A stretch of DNA of 36,923 nucleotides from Candidatus Brevifilum fermentans (GCA_945877125.1 CAMCQT010000038.1:1-36923); one strand, 5' to 3'. Positions 23,661 to 32,335 are shown, numbered from the stretch's first letter. Program-made: numbers and translations. Notes: generated by a model from the sequence alone, not told the origin.

Positions 23661-24164
23661 CTACCAACCTGAGATGTAAGGCTCCCACTCGCCGTTCTCT
23701 AAAAGATGCCGACCAAAAATATAAGCGGCGCTTGCAGGCGGTTCTTTGGGAATGTGCGCCAAATGCATGTGCGCCTCCTCCACTTTGCGACCGCCCTTGC
23801 GGTGATTACAGGCAGAACAAGCCGCCACCAAATTTGTCCACTTGTGCGGCCCGCCCAAGTGGCGCGGAATCACGTGATCCACCGTCAAGCTCACATCGCG
23901 CCTGCCGCAATACTGACAGGTATAATTATCACGTCTAAACACTTCGCGGCGCGTCAATTTGACGCGTGGCCGTGGTCGATGAACTTGAGTTTCCAGTCGA
24001 ATGACTGAAGGGCGTGGAAGCAACTGCGATATTGTGCGGATGTTCCCGCGTCCATTCACGATCAAATCAGCTTTTCCCGCAAGGATCAGACCAATTGCAC
24101 GTCGTGTTGAGCATACATGGATCGGCTCAAAGTTAGCGTTGAGTACCAACACTGGTTCTAGCAT
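23661..24164 (-). CDS. HNH endonuclease family protein
   Basis: A 167-residue protein. The N-terminal half (MLEPVLVLNANFEPIHVCSTRRAIGLILAGKADLI) is a conserved beta-rich segment found with this HNH subgroup. The C-terminal half is the HNH zinc-finger nuclease: CQYC (C83, C86), LTVDHVIPRHLGG (D96-H97, H102), NLVAACSACNHRKGGR (N111, C116, C119, N120). Close relatives are single-copy and widespread in Chloroflexota, Actinobacteria and Cyanobacteria, and their in vivo role is not established. No toxin or phage context is seen. It is divergent from the epimerase gene with a shared promoter region. Confidence 0.9.
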   Translation of the reverse strand: MLEPVLVLNANFEPIHVCSTRRAIGLILAGKADLIVNGRGNIRTISQLLPRPSVIRLETQVHRPRPRVKLTRREVFRRDNYTCQYCGRRDVSLTVDHVIPRHLGGPHKWTNLVAACSACNHRKGGRKVEEAHMHLAHIPKEPPASAAYIFGRHLLENGEWEPYISGW

Positions 24165-24185
24165 ACTGCCTCAGGTATCTGCATG

Positions 24186-24193
24186 ATTATACT
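24186..24193. promoter_or_regulatory. Overlapping divergent -10 boxes (HNH / epimerase)
   Basis: The plus strand reads TATACT at 24188-24193 and the minus strand reads TATAAT at 24191-24186, so the two -10 boxes share 4 bp. 5' UTRs would be about 15 nt (HNH, minus) and 35 nt (epimerase, plus). -35 elements are weak on both sides. Confidence 0.45.
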
Positions 24194-24234
24194 GCCAGTT
24201 TATGAGACTTCGGAAGATTCATAGGAGCATCAAA

Positions 24235-25149
24235 ATGAACATAATGATCGCGGGCGGCTCAGGTTTTCTGGGCGACGCCCTCACAAAATCTTTTCTCGCA
24301 GATGGGCACAAAGTTTTTATTCTCACGCGCGGCTCGTCTGTAACCCCGGGCGCGCAAGCCGTAAAATGGGACGCAAAAACCACAACCGGATGGGGGCACC
24401 TTGTCAACGAAATGGATGTGGTGATTCATCTTGCTGGGAAAACGCTCGCCTCCTGGCCGTGGACGTCCGCCACAAAACGCGATTTTCACGACTCACGCAT
24501 CCTGCCCGGCCTCGCGCTGGGTCAAGCGATTCTCGAAGCGGATCATCGCCCGGGCATTTTTGTGCAAGCCTCGGGTATTAATCACTACGGCTTGCATGGC
24601 GCCATCGCCGACCTCGCAACCGAGTCCACGCCACCCGCAGATGACTTCCTCGCGCAGTTAACTGTCCAATGGGAAGCCGCCACCCAATCTGTCGAAGAAT
24701 TGGGCGTGCGCCGTATCGTCATCCGCACGGCGGTCGTGCTTGGCAAAGGTGATGGGTTGCTGCCGCTCATGTCTTTGCCTGTCAAATTATTTGTCGGCGG
24801 CCCATTGGGTGGCGGAAAATTTGCCATGCCGTGGATTCATATCAACGATTGGGTCGGTGCGGTACGATATTTAATTGCAAATGAAAATGCGCGCGGGGCG
24901 TATAATTTAATTGCACCCACCCCCACCTCCAGCGCTGATTTTTATCGTGCATTATCGAGTGTGTTGCATCGCCCATATTGGTTTCCCACACCCGCCTTTT
25001 TATTGCGGACCCTTTTAGGAGAAATGAGCGTCCTTGTGGTGGAAGGCCGGTTTGCTCTACCCAAACGGCTGACCGAGTCAGGGTACAAGTTCCAATTCGA
25101 GGGTGCGCGTGAAGCGTTATCCGATCTATTTGAAATCCCGAAGGGATGA
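24235..25149 (+). CDS. TIGR01777 family NAD-dependent epimerase/oxidoreductase
   Basis: An SDR-fold protein of about 304 residues. The Rossmann motif is GGSGFLG at residues 7-13, followed by VIHLAGKTLA, IFVQASGINHYG, RRIVIRTAVVLGKGDGLLPLM, and MPWIHINDWVGAVRYLI. The C-terminal DUF1731 domain (RPYWFPTPAFLLRTLLGEMSVLVVEGRFALPKRL) is diagnostic of TIGR01777 (YfcH/SulA-type). Substrate is unknown. ATG 24235 is chosen over an in-frame ATG at 24202 because AGGAG at 24223-24227 lies 7 nt upstream of it. Confidence 0.9.
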   Translation: MNIMIAGGSGFLGDALTKSFLADGHKVFILTRGSSVTPGAQAVKWDAKTTTGWGHLVNEMDVVIHLAGKTLASWPWTSATKRDFHDSRILPGLALGQAILEADHRPGIFVQASGINHYGLHGAIADLATESTPPADDFLAQLTVQWEAATQSVEELGVRRIVIRTAVVLGKGDGLLPLMSLPVKLFVGGPLGGGKFAMPWIHINDWVGAVRYLIANENARGAYNLIAPTPTSSADFYRALSSVLHRPYWFPTPAFLLRTLLGEMSVLVVEGRFALPKRLTESGYKFQFEGAREALSDLFEIPKG

Positions 25150-25172
25150 AAAGATTGTAGGAGATAAATCTC

Positions 25173-25859
25173 ATGAAAAAATTATTCCTCTTGTTGGCTG
25201 TTTTTTTGACTGCCTGCGGACCGTCCGTAAACCCATATCAACCTCCGGTTTTACCTGCCCTGCTTCCAATGGCTACCTCCACCGCTTACATTGACGCCGC
25301 TTCCTACCCCACAGCGCAAGTGGAGTTGGCTGCGCCGAATCAAGTGGCGAGCGGAATCGAAGTCCGCATGGAGCGCGCTTCGGTGGAAGGAAAAAACGTG
25401 AACGCGGATGTGTGCTTCACCCTGCCTGATACGTCTGATTGGGGCGTGTCGTCTGCGAGTTTGAACTATGGCGGCATTCTGGTGCAGGAATACGGTACCA
25501 CTTTGGTCAGCTTGCAAGAGCCTGCCGCCGGTGTGGCTGGCTTGCGCTGTGACACATTGACATTCATTGTGCCACCCGATGCTGATCTTACCAACACAAC
25601 CATTGTGATCGATGCCATCGCAGCAACTCCGCGCGAAGGCGAATATTGTTCCGCGTATATGCCCAAGATACAGCAGGCTATGCTTGCGCGCGGCATTGGC
25701 ATTACGCTCGATTGCGTAGACGTGAATGGCGTGCTGACCATGCAACTTATGAGCATCCCGTCAGATATGACCCAGGCGCAAGCCGAGGAAATTGTTTACA
25801 GCGCCGAGTTTTATTCTGTCAAAGGTCCCTGGAGTTTTTCGTTCAATTTGGCGCAGTGA
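25173..25859 (+). CDS. Predicted lipoprotein of unknown function
   Basis: A 228-residue protein with a lipoprotein signal (KKLFLLLAVFLTAC, lipobox LTAC, Cys at residue 15). The mature part is beta-rich with no recognised domain. A cysteine pair at about residues 82-125 may form a disulfide. AGGAG precedes the ATG by 9 nt, and the gene is 23 nt after the epimerase, so the two are probably co-transcribed. Its 3' end contains the -35 box of the tyrS promoter. It is a natural substrate for Lgt and LspA encoded in this window. Confidence 0.75.
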   Translation: MKKLFLLLAVFLTACGPSVNPYQPPVLPALLPMATSTAYIDAASYPTAQVELAAPNQVASGIEVRMERASVEGKNVNADVCFTLPDTSDWGVSSASLNYGGILVQEYGTTLVSLQEPAAGVAGLRCDTLTFIVPPDADLTNTTIVIDAIAATPREGEYCSAYMPKIQQAMLARGIGITLDCVDVNGVLTMQLMSIPSDMTQAQAEEIVYSAEFYSVKGPWSFSFNLAQ

Positions 25860-25876
25860 AATTCTTGTTGTATAAT
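25848..25876 (+). promoter_or_regulatory. tyrS promoter (TTGGCG-17 bp-TATAAT)
   Basis: TTGGCG at 25848-25853 and TATAAT at 25871-25876 are separated by exactly 17 bp. The -10 box ends 6 nt before the ATG of the tyrS leader ORF (25883), so the transcript should begin at or next to the ATG. The -35 box overlaps the end of the lipoprotein gene. Confidence 0.8.
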
Positions 25877-25882
25877 ACGCGC

Positions 25883-25930
25883 ATGTTTAGCTCAAATTTT
25901 TCCAACTATTACTATTACACCCGCCCATAA
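25883..25930 (+). CDS. tyrS leader peptide with four consecutive Tyr codons
   Basis: A 15-codon ORF encodes MFSSNFSNYYYYTRP. Tyr codons 9-12 (25907-25918) are TAT TAC TAT TAC. The ORF starts just after the -10 box, so it is probably translated as a leaderless message. A stop at 25928 is followed after 6 nt by the antiterminator arm. The tandem cognate codons upstream of the matching tRNA synthetase gene, a terminator and an exclusive antiterminator make an attenuation leader peptide by far the best reading. Direct evidence of translation is not available from sequence. Confidence 0.82.
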   Translation: MFSSNFSNYYYYTRP

Positions 25931-25936
25931 ATAAAA

Positions 25937-25971
25937 GCGATGGTGTGCTATGAACGCGCCCTCATCATCGC
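25937..25971 (+). promoter_or_regulatory. tyrS antiterminator hairpin
   Basis: GCGATGGTG (25937-25945) can pair with CATCATCGC (25963-25971), 9 contiguous pairs with one G-U. This crosses the terminator stem (25953-25961 with 25972-25980), so only one can form. A ribosome at the leader stop codon would cover the 5' arm; a ribosome stalled at the Tyr codons would leave it free. Confidence 0.7.
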
Positions 25972-25989
25972 GGGCGCGTTTTTGTTTGT
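25953..25989 (+). terminator. tyrS attenuator terminator
   Basis: AACGCGCCC pairs perfectly with GGGCGCGTT (9 bp, 10-nt loop), followed by TTTTTGTTTG... (25979-25988). It lies about 70-100 nt from the predicted transcription start and upstream of the tyrS ribosome-binding site. Confidence 0.82.
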
Positions 25990-26003
25990 CAGTAGACTGT
26001 CAC

Positions 26004-26036
26004 AGACCTGACAGGTTTTAAAAACCTGTCAGGTCT
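26004..26036. repeat. GACCTGACAGG hairpin repeat in the tyrS leader
   Basis: AGACCTGACAGGTTTT and its complement flank a single A (16-bp palindrome). No T-run follows. It sits between the attenuator and the tyrS ribosome-binding site (GAAGGAGAA). Sequence resembles the stem at 1324 (AGACCT...AGGTCT). Confidence 0.8.
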
Positions 26037-26056
26037 TAAGGTACGAAGGAGAATTT

Positions 26057-27268
26057 ATGAACATCGAAGAACAAGTTGAATTATTAATGCTCGGCACGGA
26101 ATACGGTGATGAAGAACTCAAGAAATCCATGACCGCTGAACTGCGCGCGCGCCTGTTGCTGGCTGAAAAAGAGAACAGACCTTTGCGTGTCTACTGCGGG
26201 TACGATCCCACGTCCACCGATTTGCATCTTGGTCACACGATCACCATGCGGAAGCTGCGCCAGTTTCAGGATTTGGGGCACGATGTTACTTTTCTCATTG
26301 GAAGTTACACCGCGCTGGTCGGCGACCCCTCGGATAAGAACAAAGCGCGTCCGATCTTGACCGAGGAGAAGGTGAACGAAAATGCATTGACCTACACCGA
26401 GCAGGCTTTCCGCGTGCTTGACCGCGAGAAGACAAAAGTCCGCTACAACGGGGAGTGGCTGTCTAAACTCACGCTCGTGGATTTGATTCGTCTTGGGCAA
26501 AACTTTACGGTTCAACAATTTTTGGCACGCGATAATTTCTCGAACCGTTTGGATAAAGGCGAGCCGATCTACCTGCATGAGACTTTCTACGCCTTGATGC
26601 AAGGCTATGACGCGGTTGCCATGGAAACAGATGTGCAAATCGGCGGCTCTGATCAGTTGTTTAATATTATTGTGGCGGGGCGCAAATTGCAGGAAGCGTT
26701 GGGTCAACGACCTTTGGTCGGCGTCATCACCGCCATTTTGCCGGGCACAGATGGCGTACAGAGAATGTCCAAATCCACGGGCAATATTGTGCCGATCAAC
26801 ACCGGCGCGAATGACATGTTTGGCAAGTTGATGTCTGTGCCTGATTCGGCGATGGCTTTGTACATGCGCCTCGTCACGCGCTGGAGTCCGCATGAGATCG
26901 AAAAGATCGAGAAGGATGTGGTTTCGGGGGCGCTGCATCCGCGTGACGCGAAGATGAATATGGCGAGTGAGATCGTCAGTATTTTTTATGGTGTTGAAGA
27001 CGCAAAGTCTGCTCAAGAGAATTTCATCAAGACCTTCCAACACAAGGAAATTCCTGATGAAATGCCTGAGTTTGCCCTGCAAGAGGGTCAAACGATTGTA
27101 GATGTGATTCTGGCTGCGAATTTGGCTGAGAGCAAGAGTAAGGCGCGTGCTTTGATCGATCAGAAGGGCGTGCGTCTGGATGGCGAAGTGCTTGAGCGCG
27201 GCGATGCGGCATTTCCGCACCCTGGGGTGTTGCAGGTGGGCAAGCGGCGGTTCCTGCGAGTGAAGTAA
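26057..27268 (+). CDS. tyrS: Tyrosyl-tRNA synthetase
   Basis: Charges tRNA-Tyr with tyrosine. The class Ic catalytic core has CGYDPTSTDLHLGH with HLGH at 57-60 (HIGH motif), IGGSDQLFNI, and the KMSKS motif as RMSKS at 236-240. An S4 domain (about 340-403) follows at the C-terminus. The lack of the Gly-rich TyrS-type insertions and the LGSYTALVGDPS motif suggest the TyrZ-type subgroup. AAGGAGAATTT precedes the ATG by 6 nt. Upstream is a leader ORF with four Tyr codons and an attenuator, so expression likely rises when tRNA-Tyr charging falls. A bidirectional terminator follows. Confidence 0.96.
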   Translation: MNIEEQVELLMLGTEYGDEELKKSMTAELRARLLLAEKENRPLRVYCGYDPTSTDLHLGHTITMRKLRQFQDLGHDVTFLIGSYTALVGDPSDKNKARPILTEEKVNENALTYTEQAFRVLDREKTKVRYNGEWLSKLTLVDLIRLGQNFTVQQFLARDNFSNRLDKGEPIYLHETFYALMQGYDAVAMETDVQIGGSDQLFNIIVAGRKLQEALGQRPLVGVITAILPGTDGVQRMSKSTGNIVPINTGANDMFGKLMSVPDSAMALYMRLVTRWSPHEIEKIEKDVVSGALHPRDAKMNMASEIVSIFYGVEDAKSAQENFIKTFQHKEIPDEMPEFALQEGQTIVDVILAANLAESKSKARALIDQKGVRLDGEVLERGDAAFPHPGVLQVGKRRFLRVK

Positions 27269-27272
27269 GTCT

Positions 27273-27306
27273 AAAAAATGCGATGATCAATTCATCGCAT
27301 TTTTTT
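27273..27306. terminator. Bidirectional terminator between tyrS and the PAS/GAF/HD-GYP gene
   Basis: AAAAAATGCGATGA and TCATCGCATTTTTT flank a 5-nt loop; T-runs are present on both strands. The right arm overlaps the stop codon (27292-27294) of the convergent minus-strand gene. Confidence 0.85.
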
Positions 27307-30300
27307 ATTTTTGCCTGATCTTTTCAGCGTGCTTGAACTCATGTATTCATTTTTACTTTCGAGCATCTTGTGGAAAGCATTTACAACTTGAGGGTCAAAC
27401 TGTTTTCCTGAAAGGTCGTCAATATATTTCAGGACTTTTTTATGCGACCATGCTTTTCGGTAAGGTCGGTCTGAGAGCAGGGCGTCCCAAACGTCAATGA
27501 TCGCAAAGATGCGGGCGGGGAGGGGGATTTCTTCACCTTTCAAGCCGCGTGGGTAGCCGCTGCCGTCCCACCATTCATGGTGGCAGTAGGCAATATCCAG
27601 TGCGGGGCGCAAATATGTGATGGGGTAGAGCATGTCGTAGGCGTATTGCGGATGCTTGCGCATTTCAAACCGTTCATCGTCTGTGAGGGGGCCGTCTTTG
27701 TGCAGGATGCTGTCTGATACGCCCATTTTGCCAATGTCGTGGAGCAAGGCGCCGCGGCGAATCTGCAATAATTCAGCCTCGGAAATTTCCATTTGCTGGG
27801 CCAGCTCAAGGGTTAGGTTGGTGACGCGGCGGGTGTGTCCTTGAGTCTCTTTGTCACGCAATTCGAGGGCTTTGCCCCATCCTTCCAATGTTATATCGTA
27901 GGCGAGCGAGAGTTCATGGTTGGTGTGTTGCAGGTTCTCAAAGAGTTGTGCGTTGTCAATTGCGATGATGGCTTGTTCTGCAAGGGTGTGGAGGAATTCA
28001 AGCCAGTCTGTGCTGGGGGAGAAGGGCTGTCGGAAGTAGGTTTCGAGGATGCCCCTTGTAGAGCCTTTGCTAAAAAGTGGGATGGCATAGTAACTTATGA
28101 ATTGCTCGGATTGCAGTGAGTTGATGGGGAGTGGGTTGGGTTCTTCATTCAGATTTTTTATATAAAATGCTCTGCGGCTCAAGAGGATTTGCCCCGCGAG
28201 TCCATCTCCGATGTTGAGCGGGGTGCGTACGCTTTCGCGGTTCTTGAATCCGGCGGCGGCGTAATAGTCTAGGGTTTGGCTGTTGGGGTTGAATACAAGA
28301 ACAGAGACGGCGCTGACGCCCATTTTTTTTTGCAGATGATCGGTGAGGATGCTGAGGGTGATTCGCAGGTCGAGGCTGGATGCGATGGCTGTGTCTAACT
28401 CGCGTAAAGTTGTGAGGCGTTGGATCTGTCTTTCGCTCCGTTCATAAAGGGTGGAGCGATATATGGCATTGCCCGCGATCTCGGCAATGGTGGTGACCAG
28501 GCGGGTTTGATGTGATTGAACTTTACGCGGAGCATTTATTGCCACGGCGAGCGCCCCGATTGTTTCGTTTGTTGTGCGGATGGGAACTGCGATGCCGCTC
28601 CCGTTTTCTCCAAAGAAATTTATATTTTCGAGATCGATTATCGGGTCATTGGTTAAGCTGTTTGTTGCGTAGACCGTTCCGCTGGAATAGACGGTTCCAA
28701 TAATGCCTTCATTTGGGTTGAAGTCTGGTTTTGACAGTTTTTTGAACCATCCGGCTGCGGCTTTTGACTTTAGATTATTACCTTCAATATCATATAGCCA
28801 GATCGCTGCCGAGTCTGTATCCATGCTGGCTTTGATCTCGTTCAGCAAAATGGGAAGCATTTCTTTTGCGTCATGTGCGGCGCGCAGTGAAAAAGAAACA
28901 CGGCTTACGATTTCCAATTCGTCGAGTCGTTGCTTCGTTTCTGTAAACAAGCGGGAATTTTCAAGCGAAGTTGCGGCTTGATGAGCGAATGTTTGGACAG
29001 CGACGGCGTCGCTCTGTGTGAAGGTGTTGGGGGTGTGGCTGTCTAATGTGATGTATCCGATCACTTGTCCGCGTGAGATCATGGGAACGCCCATCCATCC
29101 GCGGACTTTGTCGGTGCCCCCCCATTTTTCAAAGCGCGGGTCTTCATCACAGTCTTCGATGATCAATGGCTCGCTTGTTTCACTGATCGTTTTGCAGAGA
29201 ACATTGTCTATTGGAAAAGTTTGTCCCAATGCTTTTTCAGGATTGGGAAGTCCTCTGGCGGCTGTAATACGAATGCGATCTCCTGCCAATTCTAAAATGG
29301 ATGCGCTGTCATACGGTGCAATCTTCCCTAGCCATTCAAGGATTGCTTCGTGCAGGGAGGGGAGGTCTAACAGGTTCGACAGCGTGGCTGTTGCCTGCCT
29401 GACTATTTCAGCATCTTTGCGGCGTTTTTGTTCCAGGGTGAAGAGACGGGCATTTTCTATTGCAGTTGCGGCTTGGTTGGCGAAGGTTTGGGCCAGAATC
29501 CCATGTTCCTCTGTATAGATGCCGGCTGTTCTGCTATCGAGGTTAAGAAAACCAATCAGCTTGTCTTGTGTGTACATGGCAATGCACATCCACCCATGAA
29601 TGTACGTGCTTTCCTCCCATTTTTCAAAGTATTGATTCGCCTGGGCATCTTCAATGATGAATGGCTTTCTACTTGCGGCAACCTGTTTCCATTTTTCTGT
29701 TATTGGAAAAATCTGCCCAATATAAAAACGCTCAGGCAGGTTTCGCTTTGCGGCGAGTTTTTCTGTATCCCCATTATTTAGCATGATGGATGCGCTGTCG
29801 TAAGGGGCAATCTTTTTTAGCCAGTCTAGTATGTTTTCAAACAGGCTGTTGATATCTAACGTGTTGGCAAGCGCCGATGTGGCCTGGCTGAGAATCTCAG
29901 CTTCGTTACGGCGATGATGCTCCAATTCAAATAAACGGGAATTTTCCATGGCAATTGCAGACTGGTTGGCAAATGTTTGCACAATGGCGGCGTGTTCTCC
30001 GTTGAAAAAGCCTGGTGTTCGGCTATCAAGATTAAGAACGCCAAGTATTTTATCTTTTACAAATAATGGAGTTCCCATCCAACTGCGGATATAGTTTGTT
30101 TCCTCAAATTTTTCAAAGCGGTCATCTTCTTGGACATTTGAAATAATGACAGGTTGGCGCTGGTTGTATATATCTCCCCACTTGTCTTTATCCGTAATGT
30201 ATTTCCTGCCAATCAATTCTTTAGGGATGTTTCGCCCCGCAATGATCTCAAAATATTCATGATCGATCTTTTCAATTGAGGCGCTATCGTAACTGATCAG

Positions 30301-32262
30301 CTTTGCCAGCGAGGTAAAAATATTTTCAAAGAGTTTATCCATCTCAAAGGAGGATGATAGTTCGCCGGTTGCTTCGCGTAGAACTTCCGCCAGTTTACGT
30401 CGGTTTTGTTCCATTTCAAAGAGATGAATTCTTTCAATGGTCTTTGCCATTCCGCCCGTAATTGTCTTTAGGAGCCTTTCGTCGGTTTTTGTAAATGCGT
30501 TTAATTGTTTGCTTTCTACATTTAATACGCCAATGATCTTTTTCCCATTTTTAATAGGAACGCAAAGCTCCGAAAGAATGCCATCCGTTGTTTCATAATA
30601 TGCAGGTTCGAGTGAAATGTTCCCTACGCAGATCGATTTTCCAGTTGCAGCCACTTTTCCGGTTATTCCTTCCGTCAATGGCGTGCTATGTTTCAGATTT
30701 TCTTTGTTTGTGCCTCGATAGGAAGAGTGGGGCTTCAATTTATCCTGTGTTTCGTTTAGCAAAAGAATGCCGCAGTTGTCGGGATATAACGTGTCCCCAA
30801 TAATATCTGTCACCTGTTGAAACAATTCATCCGCGTCTTGGGCAAGAGATTCTGCCTGAGCAACTGAGTGGAGGACAGTCAACTCCTTCAGCTGTTTTTG
30901 TAGATCGTTTTCGTCGCGTTTGCGCGCAGTAATGTCTTGTGATATGGCGATAACCACATCCTGCCCAAAATAAGTCCCTTTGGATAGGCGCACATCTTTC
31001 GGGAAAACATCGCCATTGCTTCGTTTTCCCCAAAACTCAAATTGCTGGGATTCCCCATTGAAGGCATCTTTAAGGGCGCGCTCAATTTGATCCAAGTCAT
31101 TTTTGCCAGGTGCGCTGAGGGTTTCTGGCGTTTTTCCAATAAAAAACTCTTTTGGATAACCGTACATTTTTACTACACCCTCATTGACATCAAGAAAAAC
31201 ACCATTGATATCCTGAATATAGATTGCATCGCGAATACTGTTAAATAAACCACGATAGCTGGTTTCGCTATTTAGTAAAGCTTCTTCATCTTGTTTTTGG
31301 TCTGTCACATCTAAGAGAATGCCCTGCCAGAAGAGGAATTTGCCATCTTCACCTCTAATCACCGACGCATCCTCTTTTATCCAGACATAATGACCATTTC
31401 GGTGCCGTAACCTATACTCAATGCGGAATGGCTCGCCAGTCTCGTCAGTTCGAATATCTTCAGCTAGTACACGTTCTCTGTCATCTGGGTGCAGGGAATT
31501 TTTCCATAGATTATCACCAGCTTCCCATTCTTCCGGAGTGTAACCAAGTAAATCTACTAATCGTGGGCTTATGTACTGGGTACTTTGAGGGTCATCGAAC
31601 TTGTCCATAAAGACCACAGCGGGTAATTTTTCAACCAGCATACGATAGCGCTCTTCTGTATCAAATAAAGAGTTTTCCGCATTTTTTTGCTTCGTAATAT
31701 CAGTAACGAATCCTTCGTAGTATAAAACTTTTCCATTTTCATCTTTTACGACGTGTGCGTTTGTTGATGTCCAAATGATGTCCCCATCTTTTTTTAGATT
31801 CATTGCTTCAAACTTTTCAACCGCTCCATTTTGGTTCATTGCTTCAGTAAATCGGCAGCGACTATCTGCTGATAGGTGTATTTGCGTACTTATGTTGCTG
31901 ACTTTTTCAATCATCTCTTCGGGAGACTTGTACCCAAAGATTTTGGACATTGCCAGGTTAATGTTAATGAAGCGCCCTTCTGGAGATGAACGAAATATCC
32001 CCTCTGTTGTTGCTTCAAAGAGATTTGAGAAATTTTGTTCCGCCATGTTAAGAGTATGTTTTTGGTTTTTTATTAAAATAAAGAGAACAAATGCTGTGAT
32101 GATTACATACAGCCATCCTTTATATGTTTGCGCAATCGAAAACTGCTCTGGGTTGGTAAATAGAATAGCGGTTATTTGATCAGAGAGCAGAATCCACAAA
32201 CCTCCTATAAAGGTGTAAATAAGAGATATTCTTAATGCAGATGTGATTTGCTGTTTTTTCAT
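27292..32262 (-). CDS. Giant membrane PAS/GAF sensor with HD-GYP output
   Basis: A predicted c-di-GMP phosphodiesterase of about 1656 residues (numbering here from TTG 32283). Two membrane helices lie at 17-42 and 56-73. Three PAS domains follow at about 82-200, 205-330 and 335-455, then six GAF domains at about 470-620, 635-785, 798-948, 960-1113, 1120-1280 and 1290-1447. The HD-GYP domain (1455-1645) has LLHDIGK (H1515, D1516) and HHEWWDGSGYPRGL. GAF domains 2-4 are near-tandem copies (YDSASI at 665, 828, 992). ATG 32262 was chosen over TTG 32283; neither has a clear ribosome-binding site. A TATAAT at 32296-32291 sits 7 nt before the TTG, so a leaderless TTG start is a real alternative. Confidence 0.9.
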   Translation of the reverse strand: MKKQQITSALRISLIYTFIGGLWILLSDQITAILFTNPEQFSIAQTYKGWLYVIITAFVLFILIKNQKHTLNMAEQNFSNLFEATTEGIFRSSPEGRFININLAMSKIFGYKSPEEMIEKVSNISTQIHLSADSRCRFTEAMNQNGAVEKFEAMNLKKDGDIIWTSTNAHVVKDENGKVLYYEGFVTDITKQKNAENSLFDTEERYRMLVEKLPAVVFMDKFDDPQSTQYISPRLVDLLGYTPEEWEAGDNLWKNSLHPDDRERVLAEDIRTDETGEPFRIEYRLRHRNGHYVWIKEDASVIRGEDGKFLFWQGILLDVTDQKQDEEALLNSETSYRGLFNSIRDAIYIQDINGVFLDVNEGVVKMYGYPKEFFIGKTPETLSAPGKNDLDQIERALKDAFNGESQQFEFWGKRSNGDVFPKDVRLSKGTYFGQDVVIAISQDITARKRDENDLQKQLKELTVLHSVAQAESLAQDADELFQQVTDIIGDTLYPDNCGILLLNETQDKLKPHSSYRGTNKENLKHSTPLTEGITGKVAATGKSICVGNISLEPAYYETTDGILSELCVPIKNGKKIIGVLNVESKQLNAFTKTDERLLKTITGGMAKTIERIHLFEMEQNRRKLAEVLREATGELSSSFEMDKLFENIFTSLAKLISYDSASIEKIDHEYFEIIAGRNIPKELIGRKYITDKDKWGDIYNQRQPVIISNVQEDDRFEKFEETNYIRSWMGTPLFVKDKILGVLNLDSRTPGFFNGEHAAIVQTFANQSAIAMENSRLFELEHHRRNEAEILSQATSALANTLDINSLFENILDWLKKIAPYDSASIMLNNGDTEKLAAKRNLPERFYIGQIFPITEKWKQVAASRKPFIIEDAQANQYFEKWEESTYIHGWMCIAMYTQDKLIGFLNLDSRTAGIYTEEHGILAQTFANQAATAIENARLFTLEQKRRKDAEIVRQATATLSNLLDLPSLHEAILEWLGKIAPYDSASILELAGDRIRITAARGLPNPEKALGQTFPIDNVLCKTISETSEPLIIEDCDEDPRFEKWGGTDKVRGWMGVPMISRGQVIGYITLDSHTPNTFTQSDAVAVQTFAHQAATSLENSRLFTETKQRLDELEIVSRVSFSLRAAHDAKEMLPILLNEIKASMDTDSAAIWLYDIEGNNLKSKAAAGWFKKLSKPDFNPNEGIIGTVYSSGTVYATNSLTNDPIIDLENINFFGENGSGIAVPIRTTNETIGALAVAINAPRKVQSHQTRLVTTIAEIAGNAIYRSTLYERSERQIQRLTTLRELDTAIASSLDLRITLSILTDHLQKKMGVSAVSVLVFNPNSQTLDYYAAAGFKNRESVRTPLNIGDGLAGQILLSRRAFYIKNLNEEPNPLPINSLQSEQFISYYAIPLFSKGSTRGILETYFRQPFSPSTDWLEFLHTLAEQAIIAIDNAQLFENLQHTNHELSLAYDITLEGWGKALELRDKETQGHTRRVTNLTLELAQQMEISEAELLQIRRGALLHDIGKMGVSDSILHKDGPLTDDERFEMRKHPQYAYDMLYPITYLRPALDIAYCHHEWWDGSGYPRGLKGEEIPLPARIFAIIDVWDALLSDRPYRKAWSHKKVLKYIDDLSGKQFDPQVVNAFHKMLESKNEYMSSSTLKRSGKNKKMR

Positions 32263-32290
32263 AATATTCGAGAGTTTTTTCAAGTAGTTG

Positions 32291-32296
32291 ATTATA
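32291..32296 (-). promoter_or_regulatory. TATAAT -10 box of the giant HD-GYP gene
   Basis: On the minus strand TATAAT is followed by CAACTAC and then TTG (32283), and 28 nt later by ATG (32262). No strong -35 is seen in the A/T-rich upstream sequence. Confidence 0.4.
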
Positions 32297-32335
32297 GACT
32301 TTTTTTAGGTTTTTTTCATAGTTAAATAATTAAAC

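Noticed and set aside
23661-24164. HNH protein as a homing endonuclease or phage gene
   Set aside because: It stands alone with its own promoter and terminator. No intron, intein, phage or toxin gene is nearby, and the subgroup is a common chromosomal one.
1324-26036. CRISPR array
   Set aside because: The repeats are palindromic, dispersed singly and vary in sequence. There is no regular direct repeat/spacer array and no cas gene.
25877-26056. T-box riboswitch for tyrS
   Set aside because: The leader is too short and no T-box sequence, specifier loop or stem I layout can be found. The Tyr-codon ORF with two exclusive hairpins explains it better.
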